Of a stretch of DNA of 64,000 nt, positions 17,163 to 25,325 are shown in pieces (the first letter of the stretch is position 1; each line of letters starts with the position of its first letter). The stretch is from assembly GCF_003030345.1 (NCBI RefSeq), contig NZ_CP028158.1:4526001-4590000 (forward strand), given 5' to 3'. A program made the translations under genes and the position numbers. The notes beneath the pieces are model-generated. The model was not told the DNA's origin. It saw only the letters and a list, made by a program, of their open reading frames with translations, and searched no databases. Source of the stretch: Plantactinospora sp. BC1 (GTDB lineage Bacteria > Actinomycetota > Actinomycetes > Mycobacteriales > Micromonosporaceae).

Positions 17163-17259
17163 GAAGAATATGTACCGGTTGACGGTGTCGGAAACCAGTC
17201 CGAGCGGCCCGCTTAGTTCAGTCTTAAGAATCGCTTGGTTGGGGGCTAAGGAAGCGACC

Positions 17260-17300
17260 GTGCGGTGGCCCGGGCGCTCCCCGCCCCCGGACCACCGCAC
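17260..17300. terminator. Imperfect long hairpin
   Basis: GTGCGGTGG (17260-17268) pairs with CCACCGCAC (17292-17300), with a further 5-bp inner stem after one mismatch. It lies downstream of the LppU-like gene and upstream of the reductase operon on the minus strand, so it probably separates the two transcripts. Confidence 0.55.
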
Positions 17301-17416
17301 CCCCCGTTGGTCGACTCCCGTCGATCCACCGCACGGGCGGTCGACGTCGCCCCCGTCAGTCCCGCCGACCCGCCCCCTCCCGGGCGGCGAGGGGGCGGAT
17401 CACGCGCCGGGCCGCG

Positions 17417-18169
17417 TCAGCGGGCCGGCGCGACGCACAGGATGAAGTCCTCGAGCGTGCCGATCGCGCCGTCCTGGTAGAGGTACTGCGTGTAGTCGGT
17501 GGACTCGCAGGCGGACTCCTTGATGGTGCCGTCCTTGCGCAGCAGCACCTTGAGCGCGCCCTTGGTGCCGCAGCTCGCTTCGTCGACCTCGTCGGTCGCC
17601 TCGTCGATCGTGAGGCAGTCGCCCTTCTTGAACTGGTCGAGGTTGCCCTCGATTGACTCCTCTCCCGGAGTCGGCGACGGCTTGCCCTTCGGCGGGGTCG
17701 CCTTGGCGCTCGCCGTCGGGCTCGGGGTCTCGTCGCTGGCGGCCACGTTCGACGGCTCGTCGTCGCCGGCCCAGAGGTACGACGCGATGCCGCCGCCGCA
17801 GCAGAGCAGCACGACACCGAGGACGATGCCGATGACCAGCGGCGCCTTGCTCTTCTTCGGCGGCGGAACCGGCGCGTCGAACTGTGCCGCCGGCCCGGCC
17901 GGCGACGAGGGCGTCGACGGGTAACCACCGGACTGCTGGTAACCACCCGACTGCGGGTAGGACTCCGGCTGTCCGTAGGGGTTGCCGGACGACGGAGACT
18001 GCCCGTAGGGACCGCCGGACGACGGGGACTGCGGGTAGCCGCCCTGGGAGGGCGGCGGGTAGCCGGAACCGCCGCCCGCCGGGCCGCCGTACCCACCGGG
18101 CTGGCCGGACTGGCGCGGGTCGTGGGGCGGCTCTCCGGGGCCGTAGCCCGGAGGGGGATATGTGGACAT
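17417..18169 (-). CDS. Pro/Gly/Tyr-rich membrane protein with LppU/SCO3897-like exported domain
   Basis: 250 aa; the second of two adjacent ATGs is chosen because AAAGG is 5 nt before it. Residues 1-95 are a low-complexity PPG/GYPQS/SGGPYGQ region, cytoplasmic by topology. One helix (APLVIGIVLGVVLLCCGGGIASYLW) spans the membrane, then a Ser/Thr/Pro linker. The C-terminal ~75 residues have four cysteines (KKGDCLTID, EASCGTKGA, ESACESTDY, FILCVAPAR), likely two disulphides. The last domain resembles LppU/SCO3897. No enzymatic motif. Confidence 0.7.
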   Translation of the reverse strand: MSTYPPPGYGPGEPPHDPRQSGQPGGYGGPAGGGSGYPPPSQGGYPQSPSSGGPYGQSPSSGNPYGQPESYPQSGGYQQSGGYPSTPSSPAGPAAQFDAPVPPPKKSKAPLVIGIVLGVVLLCCGGGIASYLWAGDDEPSNVAASDETPSPTASAKATPPKGKPSPTPGEESIEGNLDQFKKGDCLTIDEATDEVDEASCGTKGALKVLLRKDGTIKESACESTDYTQYLYQDGAIGTLEDFILCVAPAR

Positions 18170-18570
18170 CATTGCCTTTCGCCAAGAACTGTATGGTCGC
18201 GCCCCCTGCGAGGCCCGTTGGCCGGGGCCGCCGGGGAAGCAGCGTTTGGAGCAGCAGCATTATGGGCCCGCCCGGTTCGCCCGGCGCGCCCGGACCAGGG
18301 GTCGGGACGGTGGCGGTAGTCGGATGGTCGGGTGCCCGGCGCTCGATCCGGTGTCAGGGACTTCCCCGCACCCGAGTCCCCCCGAACGCCGACCCCCGTG
18401 ACCGGCCCGCCCCCCGCGGGCCTCTAGCAGCTTGGGGATGCCCGCCACACAACTGCCACACGATTGCCACACGCCACGCCGCCGCAACCCCGGCGCACCG
18501 CGCCATGCTGGGCAGACACCGTAGTACGGTTTCATGTCCGTGATTTGCCTGCGGCTCAGGGAGACGGCGA
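18170..18570. promoter_or_regulatory. Divergent 401-bp promoter region
   Basis: It separates the LppU-like gene (minus) from the SARP gene (plus). The half near the SARP gene is less GC-rich and contains three phased heptamers at 18444-18472. GTAGTACGGTTTCATG near 18522-18537 could hold a -10 element. No convincing ORF is present. Confidence 0.5.
18444..18472 (+). promoter_or_regulatory. Three 11-bp-phased heptamer repeats (candidate SARP site)
   Basis: GCCACAC occurs at 18444, 18455 and 18466: three exact copies, each separated by 4 bp, so all lie on one helix face. SARP regulators bind direct heptamer repeats at exactly this 11-bp period. The array ends ~99 bp before the SARP start codon, pointing to autoregulation or control by another SARP. 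Confidence 0.65.
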
Positions 18571-21500
18571 GTGAGGTTCGGGGTGCTCGGGCCGCTGCGG
18601 GTCTGCACGGACTCCGGCGCCGAGCTGGTGCTGCGCAGCCGACACCAGCGCACCGTGCTCGGCGCGCTGCTGGTCGGCGCCGGCCAACTCGTCACCGTCG
18701 ACCGGCTGGTGGAGACGCTCTGGGGTGACAACCCGCCGGCCTCGTACGCCTCCAACCTCCAGACCTACGTCTCCCGGCTCCGGGAGCGGCTGCCCGGCCT
18801 GCGCATCGAGCACCGCAGCGACGGCTACCTGCTGCGGGTACGGACCGACGACGTCGACGTACTGGTGTTCCGGCGGGAGGTCGCCACCGGTCGGGCGGCA
18901 CTGGCCGCGGGCGATCCGGCGCTGGCGGCCGACCGGTTCCGGCGCGGACTGCGGCAGTGGCGGGGACGGCCACTGGCCGACCTGACGGTGCCGACGCTGG
19001 AACCCGAACTCGCGCAGTGGGAACTCGAACGGGTCGGCGCGCAGGAGGACTGCGTCGACGCCGACCTGCGCGCCGACGGCGACCTCGCCACCGTCCTGTC
19101 CGAACTGCACCAACTGGTGACCGAGCACCCGATGCGGGAGCGGCCGTACGGCCAGTTGATGGTGGCGCTCTACCGCGCCGGGCGCCGGGCCGACGCGCTG
19201 GCCGCGTACCAGCGGGCCCGGGAGATCCTCGTCACCGAGCTGGGCGTCGAGCCGGGACCCGAACTGCGCCGGTTGCACCAGGCGATCCTGCGGGGCGAGG
19301 AACCGTCGGTCGGCCGGGTCGGCAACCGGCCCGAGGTCGCACCCCGGTCACCGTTTCCGGTCTGCCAGTTGCCGCCGGCCCTGTCGGGCTTCGTCGGCCG
19401 GGCCGGCAGCATCGAGCGGATCGAGCGGCTGCTGGGCGCGGCGGACGGCGGGGTGCCGGTGGTGGCGGTCTCCGGCCAGCCGGGCGTCGGCAAGAGCGCC
19501 CTGGCGGTGACGGTGGCGCACCGGATCCGGGAGCGGTTCCCGGACGGGCAGCTCTTCGTACACCTGGCCGGTGCCTCGGCCGCACCCCGGGATCCGGCCG
19601 CGGTCCTGGCCGACCTACTCCGGGTGCTGGGCGTGCCCGGTTCGGCGCTGCCGCAGAACCTCTCCGCGCTGGCCGCCGCCTACCGGGCCCGGCTCGCGGA
19701 CCGCCGGGTGCTGGTCGTGCTCGACGACGCCGCCACCGCCGCACAGGTCCGGCCGCTGCTTCCGGGTACCCCCGGGAGTGCCGTGCTGACCACCAGCCGG
19801 CGCCGGCTCAGCGGCCTGATCGACGCCCGGCACCTGCCGGTCGGCCCGCTCACCGACGACGAGGCCCGGGCGCTGCTCGCCGACGTGGTCGGTCCGGAGC
19901 GGGTCGCCGAGGAGCCCGGCCAGGCGGCCCGGATCGCCGCCGCCTGCGGCAACCTGCCACTGGCGGTCCGGATCGCGGGTACCCGGCTCGCCACCCGGTC
20001 GTGGCCGCTGGCGATCCTCGCCGACCGGCTCGACGACGAGCGGCAGCGCCTCGACGAGCTGGCCGCCGGAGACCTCCAGGTCCGGGCCAGCCTGGCGCTG
20101 AGCGTGCAGGCGCTCTCCCCGCCGACCCGGGAGGCGTTCGGCCTGCTCGGTTCGCTCGGCCCGGTCAGCTTCGCGGCCTGGGCGGTCGCCGAGCTGCTGG
20201 AGAGCGCCGACGCCGACCGGATACTCGACGAACTCGTCGAGGCGAGCCTGTTGGAGGTGACCCGGCCGGCCGACGGCGGCGAGCCGCGCTACCGCCTGCA
20301 CGACCTGCTCCGGGTCTACGCCGAGGAACTCGCCGCCACCGACGACCGTCCCGCGCCGGACCGGCCCTCCTGCACAGTGGAGCCAGCGGGCGCGGCGCCG
20401 GGGCGGCGGGCCGGGGCGCAGCGCCGACTGGTGGCGGCGGCCGCCGCGCTCGCCGGCAGCGCCGCTCGCCGGCTGCCCCGGACCCTGACCTGGGCCCGCC
20501 TCGCGGAGCCGGCCGAACGGGTACGCCCACCGCGCGCCGCCGAACGGGCCGCCGCCGACCCGCTCGGCTGGTTCGGCGCCGAACTCGACCTCCTCACCGG
20601 CCTGCTCGGACTCGCACCCGAGTGCGGGGCCGAACGGGCCGCGATCGACCTCGCCGAGCGGCTCGCCCCGTTCTGCTGGGTGCACGGGCACTGGACGGCG
20701 CTCCAGGCGGTGCAGCGGCTGGCCCGACAGGCCGCCGAGCGGATCGGTGACGACCGGACCATCGCCCGGGCCGACTTCGTGACGGGCCTGCTCCAACTGG
20801 CCCGGGGCGACCTGGCGGGCGCGGCGCAGCGGCTGCGCGACGGCCGGGACCGGTACGAGCGGCTCGCCGACCGGCACGGCCTGGCCTGCCTGCTCAGCGA
20901 CGAGGCGGTGCTCTACGACTACCAGAACCGCGCCGAGGACGCCGCGTCCACGGCCGAACGGGCGGTGGCGCTGTTCCGGGCCGAGGGGGACCCGCTCGGC
21001 GCCCTGCTGGCCGCGCCGGTGCTCTCCGCCGCGTACCGGGGGCTGGGCCGGCTGGACGAGGCGCTGGCGGTGGACGAGGCGGCGGTGGCCGAGGCAGGTG
21101 AACTGGGCGCCGCCGAGATCGTCACCGCCCGCTGCCTGAACGCGCTCGCGGTGACCCGGCTGCTCCGCGACGAACCGGCGCTGGCGTACGCCGCCGCGGA
21201 GCGGGCCGTGGCGCTGCTGCGTACGGTCAACGACCGGTACGTGCTGCTGGCCGCCCTGCGCCACCTCGCCTCGGCGGCGATCTGCCTCGGCCGGCGCGCC
21301 GAGGCGGTGCACCGGCTCCGGCAGAGCCACGACCTGGCGGTGCAGTTGGGCGACCGCCCCTGGGCCACCGGCCTGGAACGGGACCTGGCGGTGAGCTGGA
21401 TCGGCGAGGGACGCGCGGCGGCGGCGGTCGACGTACTGCGCCGCTGTGTGCGCACCTTCGAGGAGATGAGCATGCCGTCGGCCCAGGCGGCCACGCTGAA

Positions 21501-21666
21501 CATGCTCGCCCGGGCGTACGACGAGACCGGTGACCGGGAGGCGGCCCGGGACGCCCGGTTCTGGGCCGGGATCCTCAGCGATCCCCGGGACACCCGGACT
21601 CCGGCGCTGGCCAGCATCGTACTGCGGTTGGCCGACGCGCCGGGGCTGGTGAGCAGCGGCTCCTGA
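18571..21666 (+). CDS. AfsR/SARP-type regulator: winged helix, BTAD, NB-ARC, TPR
   Basis: 1031 aa from GTG with AGGGA 8 nt upstream. Residues ~1-95: OmpR-type winged helix (FGVLGPLRVCTDSGAELVL, LVDRLVETLWGDNPP, YVSRLRERL). ~96-245: BTAD (RRGLRQWRGRPLADL, MREPYGQLMVALYRAGRRADAL-like). ~265-560: NB-ARC ATPase with Walker A GQPGVGKSA (~302) and Walker B VLVVLDDA (~380). ~650-1031: TPR-like helices. These large SARPs switch on secondary metabolism in response to kinase or nucleotide signals. No biosynthetic cluster adjoins it here, so its target is elsewhere or global, as for AfsR. Confidence 0.93.
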   Translation: MRFGVLGPLRVCTDSGAELVLRSRHQRTVLGALLVGAGQLVTVDRLVETLWGDNPPASYASNLQTYVSRLRERLPGLRIEHRSDGYLLRVRTDDVDVLVFRREVATGRAALAAGDPALAADRFRRGLRQWRGRPLADLTVPTLEPELAQWELERVGAQEDCVDADLRADGDLATVLSELHQLVTEHPMRERPYGQLMVALYRAGRRADALAAYQRAREILVTELGVEPGPELRRLHQAILRGEEPSVGRVGNRPEVAPRSPFPVCQLPPALSGFVGRAGSIERIERLLGAADGGVPVVAVSGQPGVGKSALAVTVAHRIRERFPDGQLFVHLAGASAAPRDPAAVLADLLRVLGVPGSALPQNLSALAAAYRARLADRRVLVVLDDAATAAQVRPLLPGTPGSAVLTTSRRRLSGLIDARHLPVGPLTDDEARALLADVVGPERVAEEPGQAARIAAACGNLPLAVRIAGTRLATRSWPLAILADRLDDERQRLDELAAGDLQVRASLALSVQALSPPTREAFGLLGSLGPVSFAAWAVAELLESADADRILDELVEASLLEVTRPADGGEPRYRLHDLLRVYAEELAATDDRPAPDRPSCTVEPAGAAPGRRAGAQRRLVAAAAALAGSAARRLPRTLTWARLAEPAERVRPPRAAERAAADPLGWFGAELDLLTGLLGLAPECGAERAAIDLAERLAPFCWVHGHWTALQAVQRLARQAAERIGDDRTIARADFVTGLLQLARGDLAGAAQRLRDGRDRYERLADRHGLACLLSDEAVLYDYQNRAEDAASTAERAVALFRAEGDPLGALLAAPVLSAAYRGLGRLDEALAVDEAAVAEAGELGAAEIVTARCLNALAVTRLLRDEPALAYAAAERAVALLRTVNDRYVLLAALRHLASAAICLGRRAEAVHRLRQSHDLAVQLGDRPWATGLERDLAVSWIGEGRAAAAVDVLRRCVRTFEEMSMPSAQAATLNMLARAYDETGDREAARDARFWAGILSDPRDTRTPALASIVLRLADAPGLVSSGS

Positions 21667-21726
21667 CCGGCCGGGGCGGTGCGTGAGCAGGGCGGAAACG
21701 TCGTACCCGACCGGTAGTTTTGGCAG

Positions 21727-22482
21727 GTGAACCGTACCGATCGGCTTTATGCCCTGGTGGAGGAGTTGCGCGCGGTCGCACCCCGACCGCGCAGCGCACG
21801 CTGGCTCGCCGACCGATTCGAGGTCGACGCGCGCACGATCAGGCGGGACATCGGCGCCCTACAGGAGTCCGGCGTGCCCATCTACCCCGAGCTGGGTCGG
21901 GGTGGCGGCTACGTGCTGGACCGGGCCTACACGCTGCCGCCGGTGAACATCACCCCGCGCGAGGCGATCGCCGCCGCCGTCGCGCTGGAGACGATGGCCG
22001 ACACCCCGTTCCTCGATGCGGCACGTTCGGTGCTGCACAAGATCCTGGCGGTGATGCCACCGTCCGGTGTGGAGGCCGTGGCCGAGCTGGCCGGCCGGAT
22101 CAGGCTGACGGCGCTGGAGCCGGAGCCGGTGGCGGCGCCCGCCCGGCAGGTGCTCCGGACCGCCGGTGACGCGCTGCTCAGCCGCACCGTGCTGGCGATC
22201 GAATACGTCGACCGCAACGGCGCCGCCTCGCAGCGGCTGATCGAGCCGGTGGAGCTGCTCGGCGCCGGCCGGCTCTGGTATCTGGTCGGCTGGTGCCGGC
22301 TCCGGCAGGAGGTACGCGGGTTCCGGCTGGACCGGATGCGCCGGGCCGCGCCGACCAACGAGACGGCTCCGCCCCGGTCGATCGAGCCGGCCTGGCGGGG
22401 TGGGTTGGACGTGCCGGCGACCCCGCTGCAACTGCCCGGACGAGCGGATTCGTCGAGAAAAGCGGACAGGATGCTGTCCTGA
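21727..22482 (+). CDS. WYL-domain HTH regulator (YafY/DeoR type)
   Basis: 251 aa from GTG. N-terminal winged helix: RLYALVEELRAV, SARWLADRFEVDARTIRRDIGALQESGVPIYPELGRGGGYVL. The central WYL-domain region has LEYVD-like strand AIEYVDRNG, then LGAGRLWYLVGWCRLRQEVRGFRLDRM, with WYLVGW and FRLDRM standing for the family's ligand-binding core. Such proteins sense nucleotides or DNA-damage products. Downstream 95 bp is a SnoaL-like gene, a plausible target. Confidence 0.88.
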   Translation: MNRTDRLYALVEELRAVAPRPRSARWLADRFEVDARTIRRDIGALQESGVPIYPELGRGGGYVLDRAYTLPPVNITPREAIAAAVALETMADTPFLDAARSVLHKILAVMPPSGVEAVAELAGRIRLTALEPEPVAAPARQVLRTAGDALLSRTVLAIEYVDRNGAASQRLIEPVELLGAGRLWYLVGWCRLRQEVRGFRLDRMRRAAPTNETAPPRSIEPAWRGGLDVPATPLQLPGRADSSRKADRMLS

Positions 22483-22577
22483 CCGGCGTCGAGAATGGTG
22501 GATGACGAGGCCGGCGCGGTGCCGCCGACGCGATCGGCGGGCCGGGCCGGATCACCGCCCACGGGAGGACTCTCGCG

Positions 22578-23033
22578 ATGACCATCAACACCAACCACAG
22601 CTCGGTCGTGGCCCCCGTCGACTCCCGACCGATGCTCTGGCAGAACTGGATGGCGCTGCGCAACGGCGACCGGTCGCTCGTCGAGGAGATCCTCGCGCCC
22701 ACGGTTCTGGCCCACCTGCCGGTGCCGGGCGGGTCGCCGGAGCAGGTCCGGGGCCGCCAGGCGCTGGTCGCCTGGGTCTCCGGCCGGCACGCCGGCTGCC
22801 CCGACGCGCAGCTCGCCGTCGAGGTCGGCCCGATCATCGGGCCCGACCTGATCGCCGGCCGGTGGATGCTCACCCGGGCCGGCGACGACCCGGGCAGCGT
22901 CTGTCCACACCGGATCGTCGTGGCCTGCTCCGGGGTCGACATCCTGCGGGTCGACGGCGACCGGATCGTCGAGTACTGGAGCCACGACGACAGCGTCCGG
23001 CTGGACCACTGCCCGACCTACAGCGCCGCCTAG
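22578..23033 (+). CDS. SnoaL-like/NTF2-fold protein
   Basis: 151 aa; ATG with GGGAGGA 8 nt upstream. The cone-shaped NTF2 fold pattern is visible: N-terminal helix (LWQNWMALRNGDRSLVEEILAPTVLAHLP), a charged helix (GRQALVAWVSGRHAGC), and paired strands ending DGDRIVEYWSHDDSVRL. Close to ester-cyclase/SnoaL-like proteins. Catalytic residues are not conserved enough to assign a reaction. Transcription probably ends at the strong hairpin just downstream. Confidence 0.78.
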   Translation: MTINTNHSSVVAPVDSRPMLWQNWMALRNGDRSLVEEILAPTVLAHLPVPGGSPEQVRGRQALVAWVSGRHAGCPDAQLAVEVGPIIGPDLIAGRWMLTRAGDDPGSVCPHRIVVACSGVDILRVDGDRIVEYWSHDDSVRLDHCPTYSAA

Positions 23034-23046
23034 CAACTGACGGCTC

Positions 23047-23090
23047 GGGTGCGGGGCGGGACGGTGCATACACCGTCCCGCCCCGCACCC
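23047..23090. terminator. Perfect 20-bp hairpin, bidirectional terminator
   Basis: 23047-23066 and 23071-23090 are exact reverse complements around a CATA loop, between the convergent SnoaL-like and VOC genes. It is one of the longest perfect stems in the window. The location fits a shared terminator. Confidence 0.85.
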
Positions 23091-23163
23091 GGCCCTCCCC
23101 ACCGGGCCGGACCGGTGTCCCCCGTCGACACGGTCCCGGGCACGGGCCCGCCTGGCATGCCGG

Positions 23164-23577
23164 TCAGGAGGGTGCGGCCTCGCCCCGGTAGCTGCCGAAC
23201 GACCAGCGGTTGCCCTCCGGGTCACGGACCAGCACCTCGCGCCCGCCGTAGTCGGTGTCTCGCCGGTCCTGGACCACCTCGGCACCGGCCGCGACCGCCC
23301 GGGCATAGAGCGCGTCCACGTCGTCGGTCACCGCGTACGCCCCGAAGCTGCCCGGTTGCAGCGCCCACGGGTCCGCCGGATCGTCCCGGGCCGAGCCGAG
23401 CATGATGCCGCCGCCGGGCGGCCAGCGGAGCTGGGCATGATGCACCAGGTCACCCTCGGCGCTGACCATGACCTCCTCGAAGCCGAACGCGTCGACCAGG
23501 AACCGGATCAGCCCCCGGGCGTCCCGGGCCCGCAACGTGGGCCAGACCTGCGGCGGCGGAGGTGAGTTGACTGTCAT
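23164..23577 (-). CDS. VOC/glyoxalase-fold protein
   Basis: 137 aa; ATG 23577 overlaps the AraC gene's stop (ATGA). Pattern of the glyoxalase/bleomycin-resistance/PhnB group: LRARDARGLIRFLVDAFGFEEVM, HHAQLRWPPGGGIMLGSA, FGAYAVTDDVDALYARAVAAGAEVVQ and REVLVRDPEGNRWSFGSY. It could be a metal-dependent lyase, dioxygenase or binding protein. Translationally coupled to the AraC regulator. Confidence 0.88.
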   Translation of the reverse strand: MTVNSPPPPQVWPTLRARDARGLIRFLVDAFGFEEVMVSAEGDLVHHAQLRWPPGGGIMLGSARDDPADPWALQPGSFGAYAVTDDVDALYARAVAAGAEVVQDRRDTDYGGREVLVRDPEGNRWSFGSYRGEAAPS

Positions 23578-24455
23578 GCGGCCGAGTCTGCCGACCCGGC
23601 CCCCGCCCCGGCTTGGACGTTTCGGAACCCGGCGCCGCCGGCCTCGTCGGCCAGCCATCGGCTCGGCGGGCAGCCGGCGAAGGCCCGGAAGTCCCGGTCG
23701 AGGTGCGCCTGGTCGTAGTAGCCCGCCGCCACCGCCACCTCGGTCAGCGCACCGGCCCGGCCCGGCCGGGGCGGACGCTGGAGCAGCCGGCGGGCCCGGT
23801 CGAACCGCACCACCCGGGCCGCCCGCTTCGGGCTCAGCCCGATCTCCACCCCGAACGACCGGCTCAGATAGCGGGAACTCCAGCCGGTCTCCCGGGCCAG
23901 CTCCGCCACCGGTACGGCGCCGCCGCTGGCCAGCAGGCGCCGCCAGGCGTGCACGAGTTCGGCCGGGAGTCGGGTGTCCGGGGTGAGCCGTTCGGTGAGC
24001 AGCCGGTCGAGCAGCGCGAACCGCCCGGCCCAGCCGTCGGTGGCGTGCAGTCGTTCCCGGAGTTCGGCGGCGAAGGGCCCGAGCACCGTACCGGCGTCGA
24101 GGTCGGTGTGCGCGAGTTCCCCGGCCGGCAGACCGAGCAGCGCCCGGGCACCGAGCGGACTGAGCGCCAGTTGGATCCCGGACTGCCGGCCGGGGTGCGC
24201 GATCAGCGCGGGCGCGGTGTGCAGGCCGCCGAGCAGCGTGTCGTACCGGCCCGGCGGGGTGGCCGGATCCGGGTGGACGGCCACCACCAGCGGATCGTCG
24301 AGGGTGACGATCAACGTCAGGTACGGCGACGGCAGTCCCCGGTGCCGTCCCGGCGGTTGGCCGCTCTCCCGGTAGCCGACGTAACCGGCGAGATAGGGCC
24401 GCAGTGCCGGCGCCGGACGCCGCTCGACGAATTCCGACCTCGCCTCGTCCGTCAC
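23574..24455 (-). CDS. AraC-family regulator
   Basis: 293 aa from GTG 24455, with GGGAGGT upstream. The C-terminal ~110 residues form the double HTH (PVAELARETGWSSRYLSRSFGVEIGLSPKRAARVVRF and AGYYDQAHLDRDFRAFAGCPPSRWL), the second matching the AraC signature. The N-terminal ~170 residues are a sensor domain seen in actinobacterial AraC proteins next to glyoxalase-like genes. Its stop overlaps the VOC gene start by 4 nt, so the two form one translational unit. Confidence 0.9.
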   Translation of the reverse strand: MTDEARSEFVERRPAPALRPYLAGYVGYRESGQPPGRHRGLPSPYLTLIVTLDDPLVVAVHPDPATPPGRYDTLLGGLHTAPALIAHPGRQSGIQLALSPLGARALLGLPAGELAHTDLDAGTVLGPFAAELRERLHATDGWAGRFALLDRLLTERLTPDTRLPAELVHAWRRLLASGGAVPVAELARETGWSSRYLSRSFGVEIGLSPKRAARVVRFDRARRLLQRPPRPGRAGALTEVAVAAGYYDQAHLDRDFRAFAGCPPSRWLADEAGGAGFRNVQAGAGAGSADSAA

Positions 24456-24571
24456 CCTGGCACCTCCCGCACGGCTCCGACCAGCCTATGTCCGCCGGCC
24501 GGGGCGCGGTGGCGGGCGTTTGCCGGGTACCCGGCCGGGTAGCCCGGCCCAGGTGGTGGAGGGGGAGGATC

Positions 24572-25198
24572 ATGCGGATCGGCATCGTCGGCACCGGGCA
24601 CGTCGGCGGCACCCTGGCCCGGTTGTTCACCAAGGCGGGCCACGAGGTGGCGGTGGCCAACTCGCGAGGCCCGGAGACACTGCGCGGGCTCGCCGAGGAA
24701 CTGGGCGAACGGGTACACCCGGCGACCGTGGCGGAGGCGGCCCGGTTCGGCGAGGTGGTGGTGGTCTCGGTACCCGTCGGCCGGTACGCCGAGCTGCCCG
24801 CCGAGCCGATGCGGGGCAAGACGGTGATCGACACCGGTAACTACTATCCGGAGCGGGACGGCCCCAACCCGGAGCTGGACCAGGACCGGACCACCTCCAG
24901 CGAGCTGCTGCAACGGCAGCTGCCGGAGGCGCACGTGGTGAAGGCGTTCAACGCGATGCGCTGGGAGCACCTGCGCGAGTACGGCCGCCAGTCCTCGGCG
25001 CAGCGCCGTTACGGCATCCCCGTCTCCGGCGACGACGACGGGGCGAAACGGCAGGTCGCCGACCTGATCGAGCAGGTCGGGTACGAGCCGGTGGACGCCG
25101 GCCCGCTGACCCAGGGGCGCCGGCACCAGCCCGGTACCCCGGTCTACCTCGCCGACCTGGACGGCGCCGAACTGCACAGCCGGCTCGGCGCACCGTAG
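24572..25198 (+). CDS. NADPH-dependent F420 reductase-like / NAD(P)-binding oxidoreductase
   Basis: 208 aa; ATG with GGGGGAGG 4-10 nt upstream. Rossmann start MRIGIVGTGHVGGTLARLFTKAGHEVAVANSRGPETL has GxGxxG and the Asn-Ser-Arg phosphate-binding segment favouring NADP. VVKAFNAM (~125) and the C-terminal YEPVDAGPL match F420H2:NADP oxidoreductase (Npd/Fno-like) and NAD(P)-binding relatives. Actinomycetes make F420, but the shorter family members need not use it. Confidence 0.87.
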   Translation: MRIGIVGTGHVGGTLARLFTKAGHEVAVANSRGPETLRGLAEELGERVHPATVAEAARFGEVVVVSVPVGRYAELPAEPMRGKTVIDTGNYYPERDGPNPELDQDRTTSSELLQRQLPEAHVVKAFNAMRWEHLREYGRQSSAQRRYGIPVSGDDDGAKRQVADLIEQVGYEPVDAGPLTQGRRHQPGTPVYLADLDGAELHSRLGAP

Positions 25199-25325
25199 CC
25201 GAGCAGCCGGGGCGCCCGCTGGGCGGCGGCGAGCAGGCAGACCCCTCTCCCCCCGGGCGGCTCCGGATCCGCCGGGGGCGGCGGGGCGATGTCGATGGGG
25301 CCGAACAGCGGCGGCCAGCGGCGGG

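Noticed and set aside
15468-17216. 582-aa plus-strand ORF antisense to the ferric-reductase gene
   Set aside because: Long only because of GC3 bias; the minus-strand reading has a complete domain series.
18571-25198. Possible secondary-metabolite cluster next to the SARP regulator
   Set aside because: Neighbours are single regulators and small enzymes; no PKS, NRPS, terpene or RiPP core is present.
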